From: an uncultured Faecalicatena sp.
GTDB lineage: Bacteria > Bacillota > Clostridia > Lachnospirales > Lachnospiraceae
DNA: 64,000 nucleotides
Direction of reading: 5' to 3'
NCBI GenBank assembly: GCA_902489075.1
Contig: CABTYO010000004.1
Location: forward strand, 62,001 to 126,000
A model generated the notes under the pieces. The model was not told the DNA's origin. It was given only the letters and a program-made list of their open reading frames with translations, and did no database searches. Below, piece by piece: positions 1 through 9,058 of the stretch (its first letter is position 1; each line of letters starts with the position of its first letter). The translations under genes were made by a program, and so were the position numbers.

Positions 1-352
1 TCTTTAAGGCATCGTTTAACTCATCTTCATCAACAGGTTTTAAAATATAATTTACAGCATTACTTACAATCGCCTGCTTTGTATACTTAAAATCATCATA
101 TCCACTAATCACAATTACTGAAATGTATGGGTATTGCTCTTTTAAATATCTCAGTAACTCATCGCCACATAACCCCGGCATCTGCATATCCGTCAAAATA
201 ATATCTACACATAAAGTTTTCAACACATCTTTTAATTCATTTCCATTTACACATTCCCCAATTAATTGCAATTGTAGCTGCTCCCAATGAATAAGTGCCT
301 TTAGACCAACTCGTATTTTATTTTCATCATCCGCTATAATTACCCTGTACAT
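1..352 (-). CDS. YesN-type response regulator, N-terminal receiver domain (partial)
   Basis: The frame starts with ATG at 352 and runs open through the left edge, so only about 117 residues are visible. They form a CheY-like receiver: acidic pair DDE at residues 8-10, phospho-acceptor Asp55 in the context ILTDMQMPG, and the ILKPVD lysine motif near residue 104. The start is preceded by GGAGTGG and overlaps the last 26 bases of the histidine kinase gene, so the two are translationally coupled. YesN-type regulators normally carry a C-terminal AraC-type DNA-binding domain, which would lie outside the window. The partner kinase is of the YesM class that usually controls carbohydrate uptake genes; no target is visible here. 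Confidence 0.9.
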   Translation of the reverse strand, partial: MYRVIIADDENKIRVGLKALIHWEQLQLQLIGECVNGNELKDVLKTLCVDIILTDMQMPGLCGDELLRYLKEQYPYISVIVISGYDDFKYTKQAIVSNAVNYILKPVDEDELNDALK

Positions 353-2126
353 CGTCACCACTCCTATCAATAGAAAATCCTATTTCTGTGCCTTTCCCCA
401 CTACACTTTTTATCTCCATTCTAAACCGATTGCCATATAAATATTTTAGTCTGCGGTAGACATTGCATAATCCAATATGCTTTTTCTCTATTTTATAGTT
501 ATCATCTGCGAATCCATCTTTTATTTCATTCATTATTTCTTTCGTGATACCACAACCATCATCTTTTATTCTCACCTCAAGAAGTTTCGAGCCACTATCC
601 GAAATGTAGATATCTATATTCCCTGTACTCCCCTTAGCCTTAAATCCATGAACTATTGAATTCTCTACCAATGGTTGAAATGTTAGTTTAGGAAGCAAAC
701 AATCATCAAGTTTATCCTGAATCTCTACATTTACAACTAATTTTTCTTCAAACCTGAACTTTTGTATATAAATATAGTCTTTTAGATTCTGTAATTCTTT
801 CTCCAGAATAACTACCGAATCTTCCTTTATAGAATACCTTAACATTTTAGCTAAAATTGTTATAGATTTATAGACGTCCTTCATTCCTCTTTCCAGTGCT
901 ACACTGCCAATAGACTGTAAAACATTATTAATAAAATGTGGATTTATCTGTGCCATAAGCGAATACAACTGAGCTTCTCTGTTATATAATTCCAGTTCAT
1001 ATTTCTCCGTAATCAGCTGGTTAATTCTATACGCCATCTGATTAAAACTGTTACTAATATCTTTAAACTCATCTTCCCTTACTGATTTAATTCTCACATT
1101 CAGGTTTCCAAGTGAAAATTCATCCAGACAATTTTTAAGATCATTAATGGGTTTTGTCAAGGATTGTATCAGGTATAAAATAATTATGATCATTATAATC
1201 ATAATTAAAAACAGTAAAACAAAAAGCATTCCTAATCCCTGAATTAAGTTAGCATTCAAATCACGTTTTTCCACACATTTATAAATCATATTTGAATTAT
1301 CATCAGCCATAATGTAAACGACAGCTTTTTGTTTTTTATCTTTTGGTCCCATATAACTGAAATGTCCTGCATTATTTTCTGAATTTTTAATGTATTCGTA
1401 TATATAATTTCTATCATACAGAGACACTTCATTATCTGTTGAGTAAATCACTTCTCCATATTTATTCAAGCAATATAGCTTTTCTGTTTGTTGTGTAAGA
1501 GAATTAGCACAAATATCTTTCATATACCGCTCATAAATATTAATACACAAAATAGTTCTTTTCCCGGATAAATCAGTATAGCTCTTTATAAACGAAAAAA
1601 CTTCCGAATCATTATTAATTTCCTTCAATTCCCCCATTAAAACATGTTTATGCTGAGGTTGTATATACATCTCACTGTCTGACATAACACCTGCCCGATA
1701 CCATGAAGTATTCTGCACCTCATTACAATTTTCGTATGTTACGTTTCCACTTGAGCTTTTTATAATCAATCTATTTTCTTGTGTGCTATAGTGAAATATA
1801 GATTCAATATTTTTGTTATCATTAAAAACAAAATCAATCCTTTTCATGATATCTTCCATTTCTTTAGACTGTTTTTCTGTAAGGTCAGGATAAAGGATAA
1901 AAGACGCATACACATCAATCTGTTGAATATAGTCTTCAAATCTGCTGTTAATTCCGCTCAAAATTGCATAGGATGAATCATAATAGTTCTTTGAGGACTG
2001 CATTGTAAAATTTGATATATATATACCGCTGCATAATACAGCAAATATCGTGATTAGTATGATAAATATCAAACTAAATTTATATCTGATATTTGTCTCA
2101 ATTTTTTTAATTAAGAACACTTTCAT
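327..2126 (-). CDS. YesM-type sensor histidine kinase
   Basis: A membrane sensor kinase of about 599 residues. An N-terminal transmembrane helix (about residues 10-30) is followed by an extracytoplasmic sensor of about 250 residues, a second strongly hydrophobic helix, a HAMP linker, the His_kinase domain with the phospho-acceptor in QINPHFINN, and a HATPase with N-box PLVENSIVHG and a GKGTEIGF glycine motif. A TTG codon 21 bases upstream would add seven residues, but ATG at 2126 is preferred because AAAGGAGAGGG lies just before it. The downstream regulator overlaps its end. The signal is unknown; YesM kinases commonly sense sugars or work with sugar-binding lipoproteins, so oligosaccharide sensing is inferred only. 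Confidence 0.9.
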   Translation of the reverse strand: MKVFLIKKIETNIRYKFSLIFIILITIFAVLCSGIYISNFTMQSSKNYYDSSYAILSGINSRFEDYIQQIDVYASFILYPDLTEKQSKEMEDIMKRIDFVFNDNKNIESIFHYSTQENRLIIKSSSGNVTYENCNEVQNTSWYRAGVMSDSEMYIQPQHKHVLMGELKEINNDSEVFSFIKSYTDLSGKRTILCINIYERYMKDICANSLTQQTEKLYCLNKYGEVIYSTDNEVSLYDRNYIYEYIKNSENNAGHFSYMGPKDKKQKAVVYIMADDNSNMIYKCVEKRDLNANLIQGLGMLFVLLFLIMIIMIIIILYLIQSLTKPINDLKNCLDEFSLGNLNVRIKSVREDEFKDISNSFNQMAYRINQLITEKYELELYNREAQLYSLMAQINPHFINNVLQSIGSVALERGMKDVYKSITILAKMLRYSIKEDSVVILEKELQNLKDYIYIQKFRFEEKLVVNVEIQDKLDDCLLPKLTFQPLVENSIVHGFKAKGSTGNIDIYISDSGSKLLEVRIKDDGCGITKEIMNEIKDGFADDNYKIEKKHIGLCNVYRRLKYLYGNRFRMEIKSVVGKGTEIGFSIDRSGDDVQGNYSG

Positions 2127-2147
2127 CCCTCTCCTTTCCAATTCCAA

Positions 2148-2432
2148 AATTGGTGGTCCATCAAAACTATTTGCACTTCAACTTACTGACTGGTGAGATT
2201 ACATGCTTATCCCAATATAATTTTTGATGGAATATTTCAATATGTAAGTAACAAGATTATCTTATTATACATTATTTTAATACTTTTTTCGTTCATATTC
2301 TTTTGTTTTTTGTGTAATTCGAAATTATTTTTTTCTTTTCAAAAGCAATTCTATTATCATAATCATACATTAAAACATGGTTATTTTGTATATTTTTAGT
2401 ATTAAAACGAATGGAAATCTTTTCCATTAAAA
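2148..2432. other. AT-rich intergenic region upstream of the YesM kinase
   Basis: No gene is supported here. The stretch is very AT-rich and holds the presumed promoter of the yesM/yesN pair on the minus strand. A TTGAAA/TATTGG pair with a 17-bp spacer can be picked out but is weak. A short hairpin (ATGGAAA...TTTCCAT) lies at 2411-2427, next to the stronger terminator at 2433-2477. Confidence 0.4.
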
Positions 2433-2477
2433 AAATGAGCCATTTCCCCATCTGATTAACATGGAAATGACTCATTT
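2425..2477 (-). terminator. Intrinsic terminator of the OYE-SDR fusion gene
   Basis: Arms at 2433-2447 (AAATGAGCCATTTCC) and 2463-2477 (GGAAATGACTCATTT) pair with one mismatch around a 15-nt loop. On the minus strand the stem is followed by a T-run, the complement of the A-run at about 2429-2435. It lies about 60 bases past the stop codon at 2540. Confidence 0.85.
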
Positions 2478-2539
2478 CAATACATCAATTCTATTTATCT
2501 ACTATTTTAGCACTTTCTACAAGTAAACTTTCCCAACTC

Positions 2540-5500
2540 TTACAGCCCCAGCTTCTCCATCAGTTCTTCTCTGATCCGATAAGCACTGTATTCCATCGGA
2601 ATGACATAGTCATCGCCCGGATCATGGATCGGCCACCATACCTGTGCGTAGAACGGATTTTTCTTTGCAATCTGTCCGTAAGCCCAGCTGTCCTTTAAGC
2701 ACTCAGGACACCAGTGTCCGCCCTGGAGCACTGCATTGACAGACATCATGAATTCATGTCCATCTGCACATCTCCACTTGATTGGGGTATAGATATCCGG
2801 CACTTCTTCTGCCAGACATTCGCCTCCGCGGAATTTTGCAGCCGCTTTCAGTTCATCCAGTGTGAGGTCTTCCAGTTTTTTGGATTCATCATATCCATGG
2901 TCAAGATAAGTCGGCTCCTCACTCGGATGATGCAGATCATAGCCCTCATCAAATGCCGGGATTGCGGCCTGCTGCTCGCGGGAACCGAAGAATGCCTTGA
3001 TCCAGTCTTCTTCATTATTTTCGAACATCCAGTAGGTTCCCATTCTCTTGTGCCCGATTCTTATGATGTTTTGCTTCATCTGCTCTGCGGTCGGGAAAGC
3101 GGCACGGATCATCGGGTTCGCTGCCATTCTCCTCATCTCTTCTCTGACGCCGCCCCAGTATGCTTCTGCCGGAATGCAGCGGAAATGAAGAATGTTATCC
3201 AGATCATCCGCATCTGTATAATAGTGGCCGTGGAAGTTATACTTCGCCATCATTCTGGAATCCTGCATGTCTTTCAGTGCAATTCCAAAAGCTCCCAGAC
3301 TAATATCCATCAGTTCCCAGGTCGTCATGCGGTATCCTGCTCCACTGGAAAGATTATAGGCTTTGCGCCAGAAACTTTCCGGAACCCAGTCCTCACAGAT
3401 ATTTGCCATACAGATACCGGACTCAATGGCAGTACTCCACTCCAGTACATTGTTCGGCGGCTGATGAGTCTGAATCGGAAGTTCCCCTGCCGCCTCATTG
3501 CTTGGATGCTGTCCGGTCTGACGGATCGATACCCAGTGCTTTAAGCCGCTGTCATACAGAGCCATCTCTGAAAATACTTTTGAAATTCCATAGTAATCAA
3601 AGATGGATGGGTTAATCGGGTCACCGACGCGTCCAAAATGAATCGGTTCGGAACGCTGCCCTGTCATCGCAACTGTTGCAACATATGCAAAATGTACGGC
3701 ATCCGGGTCAGGCTGCTCTTTGATTGCCTTAATAATATTTAATGTGGAGCCAATATTGGTGTATAAAGTCTTCTCCGGGAAATCGTCTGCCATCGGTGAT
3801 ACCATTGCGCCAACATGAAGTACATAGTCTGCCCCTGTCACGCATTTCAGGATAGTATCATAATCGGCCATATCTCCCCATACGATCTCCAGAGCCGGGC
3901 ACATATACTTTTTCAGCAGCGCCTTATTCTTCTCGGATGGACGTGCCAGGATTCTTGTCTTAAATCTGCTGCTTCTGGACAGTAACTGCTTCATTGTCTC
4001 CTGTCCCATGGTTCCTGTAGCACCTGTCAGGAATACCACTTTCTTCGGTCTGGATGCCTCTGCATGGACTTCCGGCTTATCAAAAGTAATCGCCACATCA
4101 AATGCCTCACGGACTGCATCCAGCGCACGTCTTGCCATTCCCGCATCACCTACTGTGAAATATGCGATTCCCGCTTCACGGCACGCTGCCTCCAGATCGT
4201 CTGCATTTCTGGAACGGGAACCGATTGCCAGCACTGCATAATCGCATGGATAGGACACGCTCTGTCCGTCTTTCGTTCCGATGACTTCCCCTTCTTTAAT
4301 CTCAGTTACAGTTACTTCTGTTACCGGAGTAATGCCAAGCTGATAAATACTCTCGGTCACACAGGTCTTACGGGCGTCTCCCATATCCGCACAGAATTCT
4401 TTGAGCATCTCAAGGTCTGTCACCTTGCATCCCTTTTCTGCCAGATATTCTGCCACTTCCATGCCGACCATACCGCCGCCGATCACGACCACATTGCCTT
4501 CTGCTTTTGCCTTTCCATCCAGTACGTCATGTGAATTCAGTACAAACGGAAGGCGTGCGCCAGGAATATTCGGGATGATCGGTTCGGAACCGATTGCATT
4601 GATCAATGTATGCGGTTTGATCTGGGCAATAAGTTCTGGTGTGACCGGCGTATTCATACGGATGTCCACTCCAAGGTCATGTGCACGTTTTGCCATGCCA
4701 AGAACAGCCTCTTTCATCTCTTCTTTTCTCGGCGCCTCTCCTGCTGTCAGGAACTGGCCGCCTAAGGTATCTGTTGCTTCACACAGGATTGGCTCATGTC
4801 CTCTCTCTTTGAGGATAATGGCTGCTTCCAGTCCGGCAATTCCACCTCCTGCGATCAGTACCGTCTCCGGCTTCTCTGCCTTCACGATCTGGCATTCTTT
4901 TTCTCTTCCCACTGCCGGATTCCTCAGACAGGTAATATGCGGACAGTCAATATTTGCAAACCCGTCCAGGCAGCCCTGGTCACAGCCTACACAGTAATTA
5001 ATCTCATCCAGACGTCCCTCTTTTGATTTCTTCACAAAATCAGGATCAGCCAGCTGTGCACGTCCCATGACTACCATGTCGACTTTATCTTCTTCCAGAA
5101 TCTGCTCTGCCAGCTCTGCCGTGTTGATACGTCCCACGCCAACTGTCAGCATTCCGGTCTCTTTACGGATTTTTGCTGCATTTTCAATATTAAATCCTCT
5201 CGGAAGGTCGATCGGCGGTACTTCGAATTTATTACCTGCGGAAATCACATTACCGCGGGAGACATCGAGCACATCCACGCCCTCTGCCTTTGCAAGCTTA
5301 CAGAACTCGATCACTTCCTCGATTGTCAGGCCATTTTCCAGATAATCATCATGTGCGTCGATTCGCATAAAGACAGGCATTGTCTCCGGGATATTCTTTC
5401 TTACGGCACGGATGATCTCAAGCGGGAATCTTGCACGGTTCTCAAAACTTCCTCCGTACTCGTCCGTCCTGTGGTTGATTCCACCGGAAAGGAAGGAGTG

Positions 5501-6010
5501 AGGGAGGTAATTGTGTGCCATATGGATTTCCACACAATCGAATCCAGCCTGTACTGCGCGTCCGGCTGCCTTTCCATAGCATTCCACTACTTCTGCGATC
5601 ATTTCCTTTGAAATTCCCGGAATCGTCATCTCTGCACTCACTGGCATGTCACTTGCAACCAGAATCAGGGCCGTCGGGTCCATTCCTACACAGATGCTTC
5701 CCTGCCAGAGCTGTAATCCCGCTTTTCCGCCATTTTCATGGATTGCATCTGTCAGTCTCTTCATTCCAGGAATGTAGCGGTCCTCGGAAATAGAAAGAAA
5801 ACCTCTCGGAGCACTCGGTGTATGTACACTGCAGACCTCGACAATACTCAAGCCTGTGCCGCCTTTTACGCGTGCTACATGATAATCGATCAGCTGGTCT
5901 GTGACATCGCTTCCCTTTCCTGAAAATTTCGTTCCCATTGCGGGAAGAATAATACGGTTTTTAAGTTCCATGTCACGGATTTTGATTGGTGTGAATAGTT
6001 TCTGATACAT
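2540..6010 (-). CDS. Fused OYE-family/Fe-S/FAD oxidoreductase with SDR and zinc-ribbon domains
   Basis: A 1156-residue multidomain flavoenzyme. Residues 1-335 are an OYE-type FMN TIM barrel (HMAHNYLPHSF and RTDEYGG motifs). Cysteines 340, 343, 347 and 361 match the 4Fe-4S site of 2,4-dienoyl-CoA reductase/BaiCD-like enzymes. Residues 383-645 form FAD/NAD(P) domains (GGGIAGLEAA at 388, GGGMVGMEVA at 511). Normal relatives of about 650 residues end there. This one continues with an extended SDR/epimerase domain (GATGTMGQ at 663; YYGISK catalytic Tyr/Lys near 807-811) and a C-terminal region with a Cys/His ribbon (C1081, H1085, C1101, C1104). The expected chemistry is NAD(P)H-dependent reduction of a conjugated C=C plus alcohol/ketone interconversion on one polypeptide. 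The substrate is unknown; steroid, bile-acid or plant-phenolic enones are inferred candidates. It is divergent from a MerR regulator. Confidence 0.88.
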   Translation of the reverse strand: MYQKLFTPIKIRDMELKNRIILPAMGTKFSGKGSDVTDQLIDYHVARVKGGTGLSIVEVCSVHTPSAPRGFLSISEDRYIPGMKRLTDAIHENGGKAGLQLWQGSICVGMDPTALILVASDMPVSAEMTIPGISKEMIAEVVECYGKAAGRAVQAGFDCVEIHMAHNYLPHSFLSGGINHRTDEYGGSFENRARFPLEIIRAVRKNIPETMPVFMRIDAHDDYLENGLTIEEVIEFCKLAKAEGVDVLDVSRGNVISAGNKFEVPPIDLPRGFNIENAAKIRKETGMLTVGVGRINTAELAEQILEEDKVDMVVMGRAQLADPDFVKKSKEGRLDEINYCVGCDQGCLDGFANIDCPHITCLRNPAVGREKECQIVKAEKPETVLIAGGGIAGLEAAIILKERGHEPILCEATDTLGGQFLTAGEAPRKEEMKEAVLGMAKRAHDLGVDIRMNTPVTPELIAQIKPHTLINAIGSEPIIPNIPGARLPFVLNSHDVLDGKAKAEGNVVVIGGGMVGMEVAEYLAEKGCKVTDLEMLKEFCADMGDARKTCVTESIYQLGITPVTEVTVTEIKEGEVIGTKDGQSVSYPCDYAVLAIGSRSRNADDLEAACREAGIAYFTVGDAGMARRALDAVREAFDVAITFDKPEVHAEASRPKKVVFLTGATGTMGQETMKQLLSRSSRFKTRILARPSEKNKALLKKYMCPALEIVWGDMADYDTILKCVTGADYVLHVGAMVSPMADDFPEKTLYTNIGSTLNIIKAIKEQPDPDAVHFAYVATVAMTGQRSEPIHFGRVGDPINPSIFDYYGISKVFSEMALYDSGLKHWVSIRQTGQHPSNEAAGELPIQTHQPPNNVLEWSTAIESGICMANICEDWVPESFWRKAYNLSSGAGYRMTTWELMDISLGAFGIALKDMQDSRMMAKYNFHGHYYTDADDLDNILHFRCIPAEAYWGGVREEMRRMAANPMIRAAFPTAEQMKQNIIRIGHKRMGTYWMFENNEEDWIKAFFGSREQQAAIPAFDEGYDLHHPSEEPTYLDHGYDESKKLEDLTLDELKAAAKFRGGECLAEEVPDIYTPIKWRCADGHEFMMSVNAVLQGGHWCPECLKDSWAYGQIAKKNPFYAQVWWPIHDPGDDYVIPMEYSAYRIREELMEKLGL

Positions 6011-6039
6011 GATTGAACCTCCTTGCTTCCTCTACATCT

Positions 6040-6073
6040 ATTATATCTGCATTTACTATTCTTATTGTAATGC
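6040..6073 (-). promoter_or_regulatory. MerR-type promoter/operator of the fusion enzyme gene
   Basis: Read on the minus strand, TTACAA (plus 6065-6070) and TATAAT (plus 6040-6045) are separated by 19 bp. That over-long spacer is typical of MerR-activated promoters. An imperfect dyad (GCATTTAC at 6049-6056 with GTAATGC at 6067-6073) fills the spacer and the -35 side. The divergent MerR-type gene at 6291 is the obvious candidate regulator. Confidence 0.6.
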
Positions 6074-6290
6074 GTATCGTTTGTGTAGAGTCCATTCGCA
6101 GAACCAACAAAAATATCCCTCTATTTTTGTGAAGCATTCACCCCAAAATGCAGATTTATGTTATACTATTTATAGTTTTTATGGGAAATACGTGTTTATC
6201 GGCAGCAAAAGTGTTACGTTACGTTCCACTTATGTTCTTGTATGACTGCCTGAAACAGAACTTCAAAAGCATGAAAAGGAGAATTCGGTT

Positions 6291-7274
6291 ATGAGACTTG
6301 GAGAGGTTGTAAAATTGACTGGCTTAACGAAAAGAACGATTTATTTTTACATCGGGGAACAATTTCTTACTCCCAGCACCGATCCTGCGAATGGATACTA
6401 CGATTTTTCCCAGGAAGATGTAGAACGCTTAAAGGTATTAAAGCAGCTTCGGAAGGCGGATTTTTCAATCAAAGATATCCATGCCATGCTTAAGCATCCT
6501 GCAACCGCATATCTCTATGTGCAGAAACAGATCGAAACACTGAAAAAGGAACGGGAACTGTTGAACCGGAAAATCGTGGGACTGCAGAATCTCCATGACC
6601 GCATGCCGCTTTTGGTTTCTGATGAATCCTTCTCAGATGCAGTTTTCCATACAGATTTTCCGGATAATTCTGTGCCAGTTATACCGGATGAGGAAAATGA
6701 TGCCCATCTGATCAGTTTATATTTGTGGGGACCATTTCTGAAAGATATTCCCATGACAGAATACCGTCAGTTCCTCTGGAGCAAGCTGGTCACAGCTGCA
6801 GGGAAATCTGACAGTACAGATCTTGAGACATTGAAAGCCCATCTTTATTCCTTATCTGCGGAGGAACTGGATGAACAGTTTACCGAGTGCAGCAGACACA
6901 TCCAGCAGGTAGTTTCTCTGTCGGAAAGCAGCATTGGGGAATATGTGGAAAAGGCGAAGGAATACATCGAAAAGATATCAGATAATGAAACTTTTGCCAA
7001 AGAATGGAAGAAAAAATATCACAGCCTGACCCTGCCGACTACCATTTTATATGATTCAGATTTTAATACGCTGGTGGCAGAGCTCAGCCCATGCTTCTCT
7101 GCATATTATGATAATATCCATAGATGCTGCGATGATATATACCAGTGGCTTTGCTCAGAGGAGGGCATTCCGGTAAAGGCCGCTTTGCTTAAGAATCTGG
7201 ATGGGTATCTTGATCTGTGCACGGACCACCATGCACAGATCGGGGCATTGTTTGGGACGGGGATGCGGGAATAG
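6291..7274 (+). CDS. MerR family transcriptional regulator with large effector domain
   Basis: A 327-residue regulator. Residues 1-70 form a MerR winged helix (MRLGEVVKLTGLTKRTIYFY start, then a YDFSQEDVERL wing). A coiled-coil-like linker (residues 85-105) follows, then about 215 residues with no recognised effector motif, far longer than the short tail of metal-sensing MerR proteins. The start follows AAAAGGAG with an 11-base gap. It is divergent from the fusion oxidoreductase across 280 bp that carry a MerR-type 19-bp-spacer promoter, so it probably activates that gene on binding a hydrophobic or aromatic ligand (inference). Confidence 0.85.
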   Translation: MRLGEVVKLTGLTKRTIYFYIGEQFLTPSTDPANGYYDFSQEDVERLKVLKQLRKADFSIKDIHAMLKHPATAYLYVQKQIETLKKERELLNRKIVGLQNLHDRMPLLVSDESFSDAVFHTDFPDNSVPVIPDEENDAHLISLYLWGPFLKDIPMTEYRQFLWSKLVTAAGKSDSTDLETLKAHLYSLSAEELDEQFTECSRHIQQVVSLSESSIGEYVEKAKEYIEKISDNETFAKEWKKKYHSLTLPTTILYDSDFNTLVAELSPCFSAYYDNIHRCCDDIYQWLCSEEGIPVKAALLKNLDGYLDLCTDHHAQIGALFGTGMRE

Positions 7275-7341
7275 GCCTGTCCGCTTTGACTAAGAATAGG
7301 ATTACAATTCTACCATTCCCATTGACACAGGTGGCATGCTC

Positions 7342-7437
7342 TCATCCAATTGAATTACTGTAAGTCAGATCATTATAATCCAGGATTCCGACCATCCTGC
7401 CATGATATCTCACTGTTAGATTATTGATTTCTTTCAT
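7342..7437 (-). pseudogene. hipA N-terminal remnant
   Basis: ATG at 7437 overlaps the end of the HipB-like gene, as in intact hipBA operons, and encodes only 31 residues before TGA at 7342. The peptide contains VRYHGRMVGILDYND, which resembles the first beta-strands of HipA kinases (short open frame with a V-x-Y-x-G-x-x-V-G-x-L pattern). The remaining roughly 400 codons of a HipA are absent, and the convergent MerR gene ends at 7274. It is best read as a deleted toxin gene leaving a solitary antitoxin. Confidence 0.55.
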
Positions 7438-7699
7438 CTATAACCTCCTGAATTGATTGATATTCCTTACTTGTAAAAAGTTCTTCAAACGCCTCCTTTT
7501 CTCCCAGAATATCCGCTATTTTAATCAGTGAAACAAAAGAAATCTCTCCCGTCTGCTCAAAACGCTTTAAGGATGCAAGGCTGATTCCTGCCCTTTCACT
7601 CAACTCCGTCTGTGTCAGTTTTCGCATCTTCCTTTTCTTCTTCTCCTGTAATGCAATATCCTTTGCAATTTCTTTCGGAAATTTAAGATTGCCAAGCAT
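7421..7699 (-). CDS. HipB-like XRE family DNA-binding protein (solitary antitoxin)
   Basis: A 92-residue helix-turn-helix protein. The XRE domain spans about residues 25-75 (LTQTELSERAGISLASLKRFEQTGEI). The start follows GGAGGGGGGACATAC. In HipBA modules such a protein represses its own operon and neutralises the HipA kinase. Here the hipA frame begins inside the 3' end of this gene but stops after 31 codons, so the protein now stands alone. Promoter elements lie upstream at 7745-7773. Confidence 0.8.
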   Translation of the reverse strand: MLGNLKFPKEIAKDIALQEKKKRKMRKLTQTELSERAGISLASLKRFEQTGEISFVSLIKIADILGEKEAFEELFTSKEYQSIQEVIDERNQ

Positions 7700-7744
7700 G
7701 TATGTCCCCCCTCCCTCTATCCCAAGGCGCTATATTGTACTATT

Positions 7745-7773
7745 ATTTTATCCCTTTTAACATATTTTTGCAA
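7745..7773 (-). promoter_or_regulatory. Promoter of the HipB-like gene
   Basis: On the minus strand TTGCAA (plus 7768-7773) and TAAAAT (plus 7745-7750) are separated by exactly 17 bp. They lie about 46 bp ahead of the start codon, in AT-rich DNA. Confidence 0.5.
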
Positions 7774-7897
7774 ATAAAAGCTAATATTTTATTAGTTTTA
7801 TCATATCTCTATTTTTAATTCTTTTAAAGTATCACAAGCATCTTCGATGCATTTAATCTCTAATCTTTTCAGTTATTAATACAGCAGCCTGAATCAA

Positions 7898-8473
7898 TCA
7901 TCTTTCCACGGTCTCATGATAAACAAAACACTCTTTAATATGATCATTCACCATCCCGACTGACTGCATAAAGGAATAGATGATCGTTGTCCCCAGAAAT
8001 TGAAATCCCATCCTTTTTAGATCCTTACTGATCCGGTCCGAAAGCGGCGTGCTTGCAGGCATGTCCTCAATCTTTTCCCAATGTCCTATAATCGGAGTAT
8101 TGTCCACATATTTCCAGATAAACTTATCGAAACTCCCATACTCTTCCTGTACTTTTAAAAACAGCTTTGCATTGTTAACCGCCGCTGTTATCTTCCGGCG
8201 GTTTCTGATTATCTTTTCATTGTTCATAAGTTCTTCTATCTTCTCTTCGTCATAAAGGGCAACTTTTTCCGGGTCAAACCCATCGAAAGCCTCCCGGAAT
8301 GCTTCTCTCTTTTTTAAAACCGTAATCCAGGAAAGGCCTGCCTGCATGCTTTCCAGAACCAGCATTTCAAAAAGTTCCCGATCATCATGTGTCGGACGTC
8401 CCCATTCATTGTCATGATAGTCTATATAAATCGGTGTGTCCCCCGGCCAGGGGCATCTTTTCTTCTTATCCAT
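7898..8473 (-). CDS. tag: DNA-3-methyladenine glycosylase I
   Basis: A 191-residue base-excision repair enzyme that removes 3-methyladenine from alkylated DNA in the cytoplasm. Family features are visible: N-terminal CPWPGDTP, YHDNEWGRPTHDD, the catalytic-pocket segment LVLESMQAGLSW, the NRRKITAAVNNA helix, and the C-terminal NDHIKECF. The zinc ligands expected from E. coli Tag match Cys7, His20 and the His/Cys of NDHIKEC. Length is normal for the family (about 185-190). It lies 45 bp downstream of ogt on the same strand, giving an alkylation-repair pair. Confidence 0.95.
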   Translation of the reverse strand: MDKKKRCPWPGDTPIYIDYHDNEWGRPTHDDRELFEMLVLESMQAGLSWITVLKKREAFREAFDGFDPEKVALYDEEKIEELMNNEKIIRNRRKITAAVNNAKLFLKVQEEYGSFDKFIWKYVDNTPIIGHWEKIEDMPASTPLSDRISKDLKRMGFQFLGTTIIYSFMQSVGMVNDHIKECFVYHETVER

Positions 8474-8518
8474 ATTTAATCATCCTTTTTTTTATTTTCC
8501 AGCATGGTACCATGAATA

Positions 8519-9058
8519 CTATAACGCCGTCCCTTTCTTCGGTACGTGAAACCGCTTCGTATCGACTCCCTCCAGGCGAAGCAGCGCCTCTTTCCTCTCT
8601 ATGCCGCCCGCATACCCCGTAAAGCTTCCATTGCTTCCAACGACCCGGTGACAGGGTATGATAATGGAAATCGGATTATGTCCTACAGCACCCCCGACTG
8701 CCTGAGCGGACATATTACCAAGACCCTTTTCTTCTGCGATCTTCTTCGCGATATCCCCATAAGTTATAACACTTCCGTATGGGATCTCGCAGAGAATCTT
8801 CCAAACTGCCTGTCTGAACTCACTGCCGGCAGGTGCAAGGGGAAGTTCTGAGATATCTGGTCTCTTTCCTGCGAAATACCGATCAAGCCACTTCTTCGCA
8901 GATTCTAAAACAGGAATATCCTCTTTTTCTACAGGTTCTTCCGCCAGACTCCCATAAAAATACTTCTGTCCCTCAAAGTATACTCCTAATAAGCTTGTCC
9001 CATCACTTGCAATGGTAATCTCACCAAGTGGTGATAAATAACGCGCTGAATAAATCAT
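8519..9058 (-). CDS. ogt: Methylated-DNA-[protein]-cysteine S-methyltransferase
   Basis: A suicidal repair protein of about 179 residues that transfers the alkyl group from O6-methylguanine to its own cysteine. The active site IPCHRVVGSNGS, the preceding GGAVGHNPISIII and the winged-helix FRQAVWKILCEIPYGSVITYG are all present. A GTG at 9064 would add two residues, but ATG at 9058 sits at better spacing (9 bases) from AAAGGAG. It is probably co-transcribed with tag. Confidence 0.95.
   Translation of the reverse strand: MIYSARYLSPLGEITIASDGTSLLGVYFEGQKYFYGSLAEEPVEKEDIPVLESAKKWLDRYFAGKRPDISELPLAPAGSEFRQAVWKILCEIPYGSVITYGDIAKKIAEEKGLGNMSAQAVGGAVGHNPISIIIPCHRVVGSNGSFTGYAGGIERKEALLRLEGVDTKRFHVPKKGTAL

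Noticed and set aside
2714..3544. Long open frame on the plus strand opposite the fusion oxidoreductase
   Set aside because: It is antisense to strongly conserved coding sequence, has Cys/His-rich low-sense translation and no ribosome site or family motif.
2540..6010. Fusion gene considered as two genes joined by a sequencing error
   Set aside because: The reading frame is continuous through the linker (about residues 645-656) with no alternative start plus ribosome site for the SDR part; kept as a true fusion, though reads should be checked.
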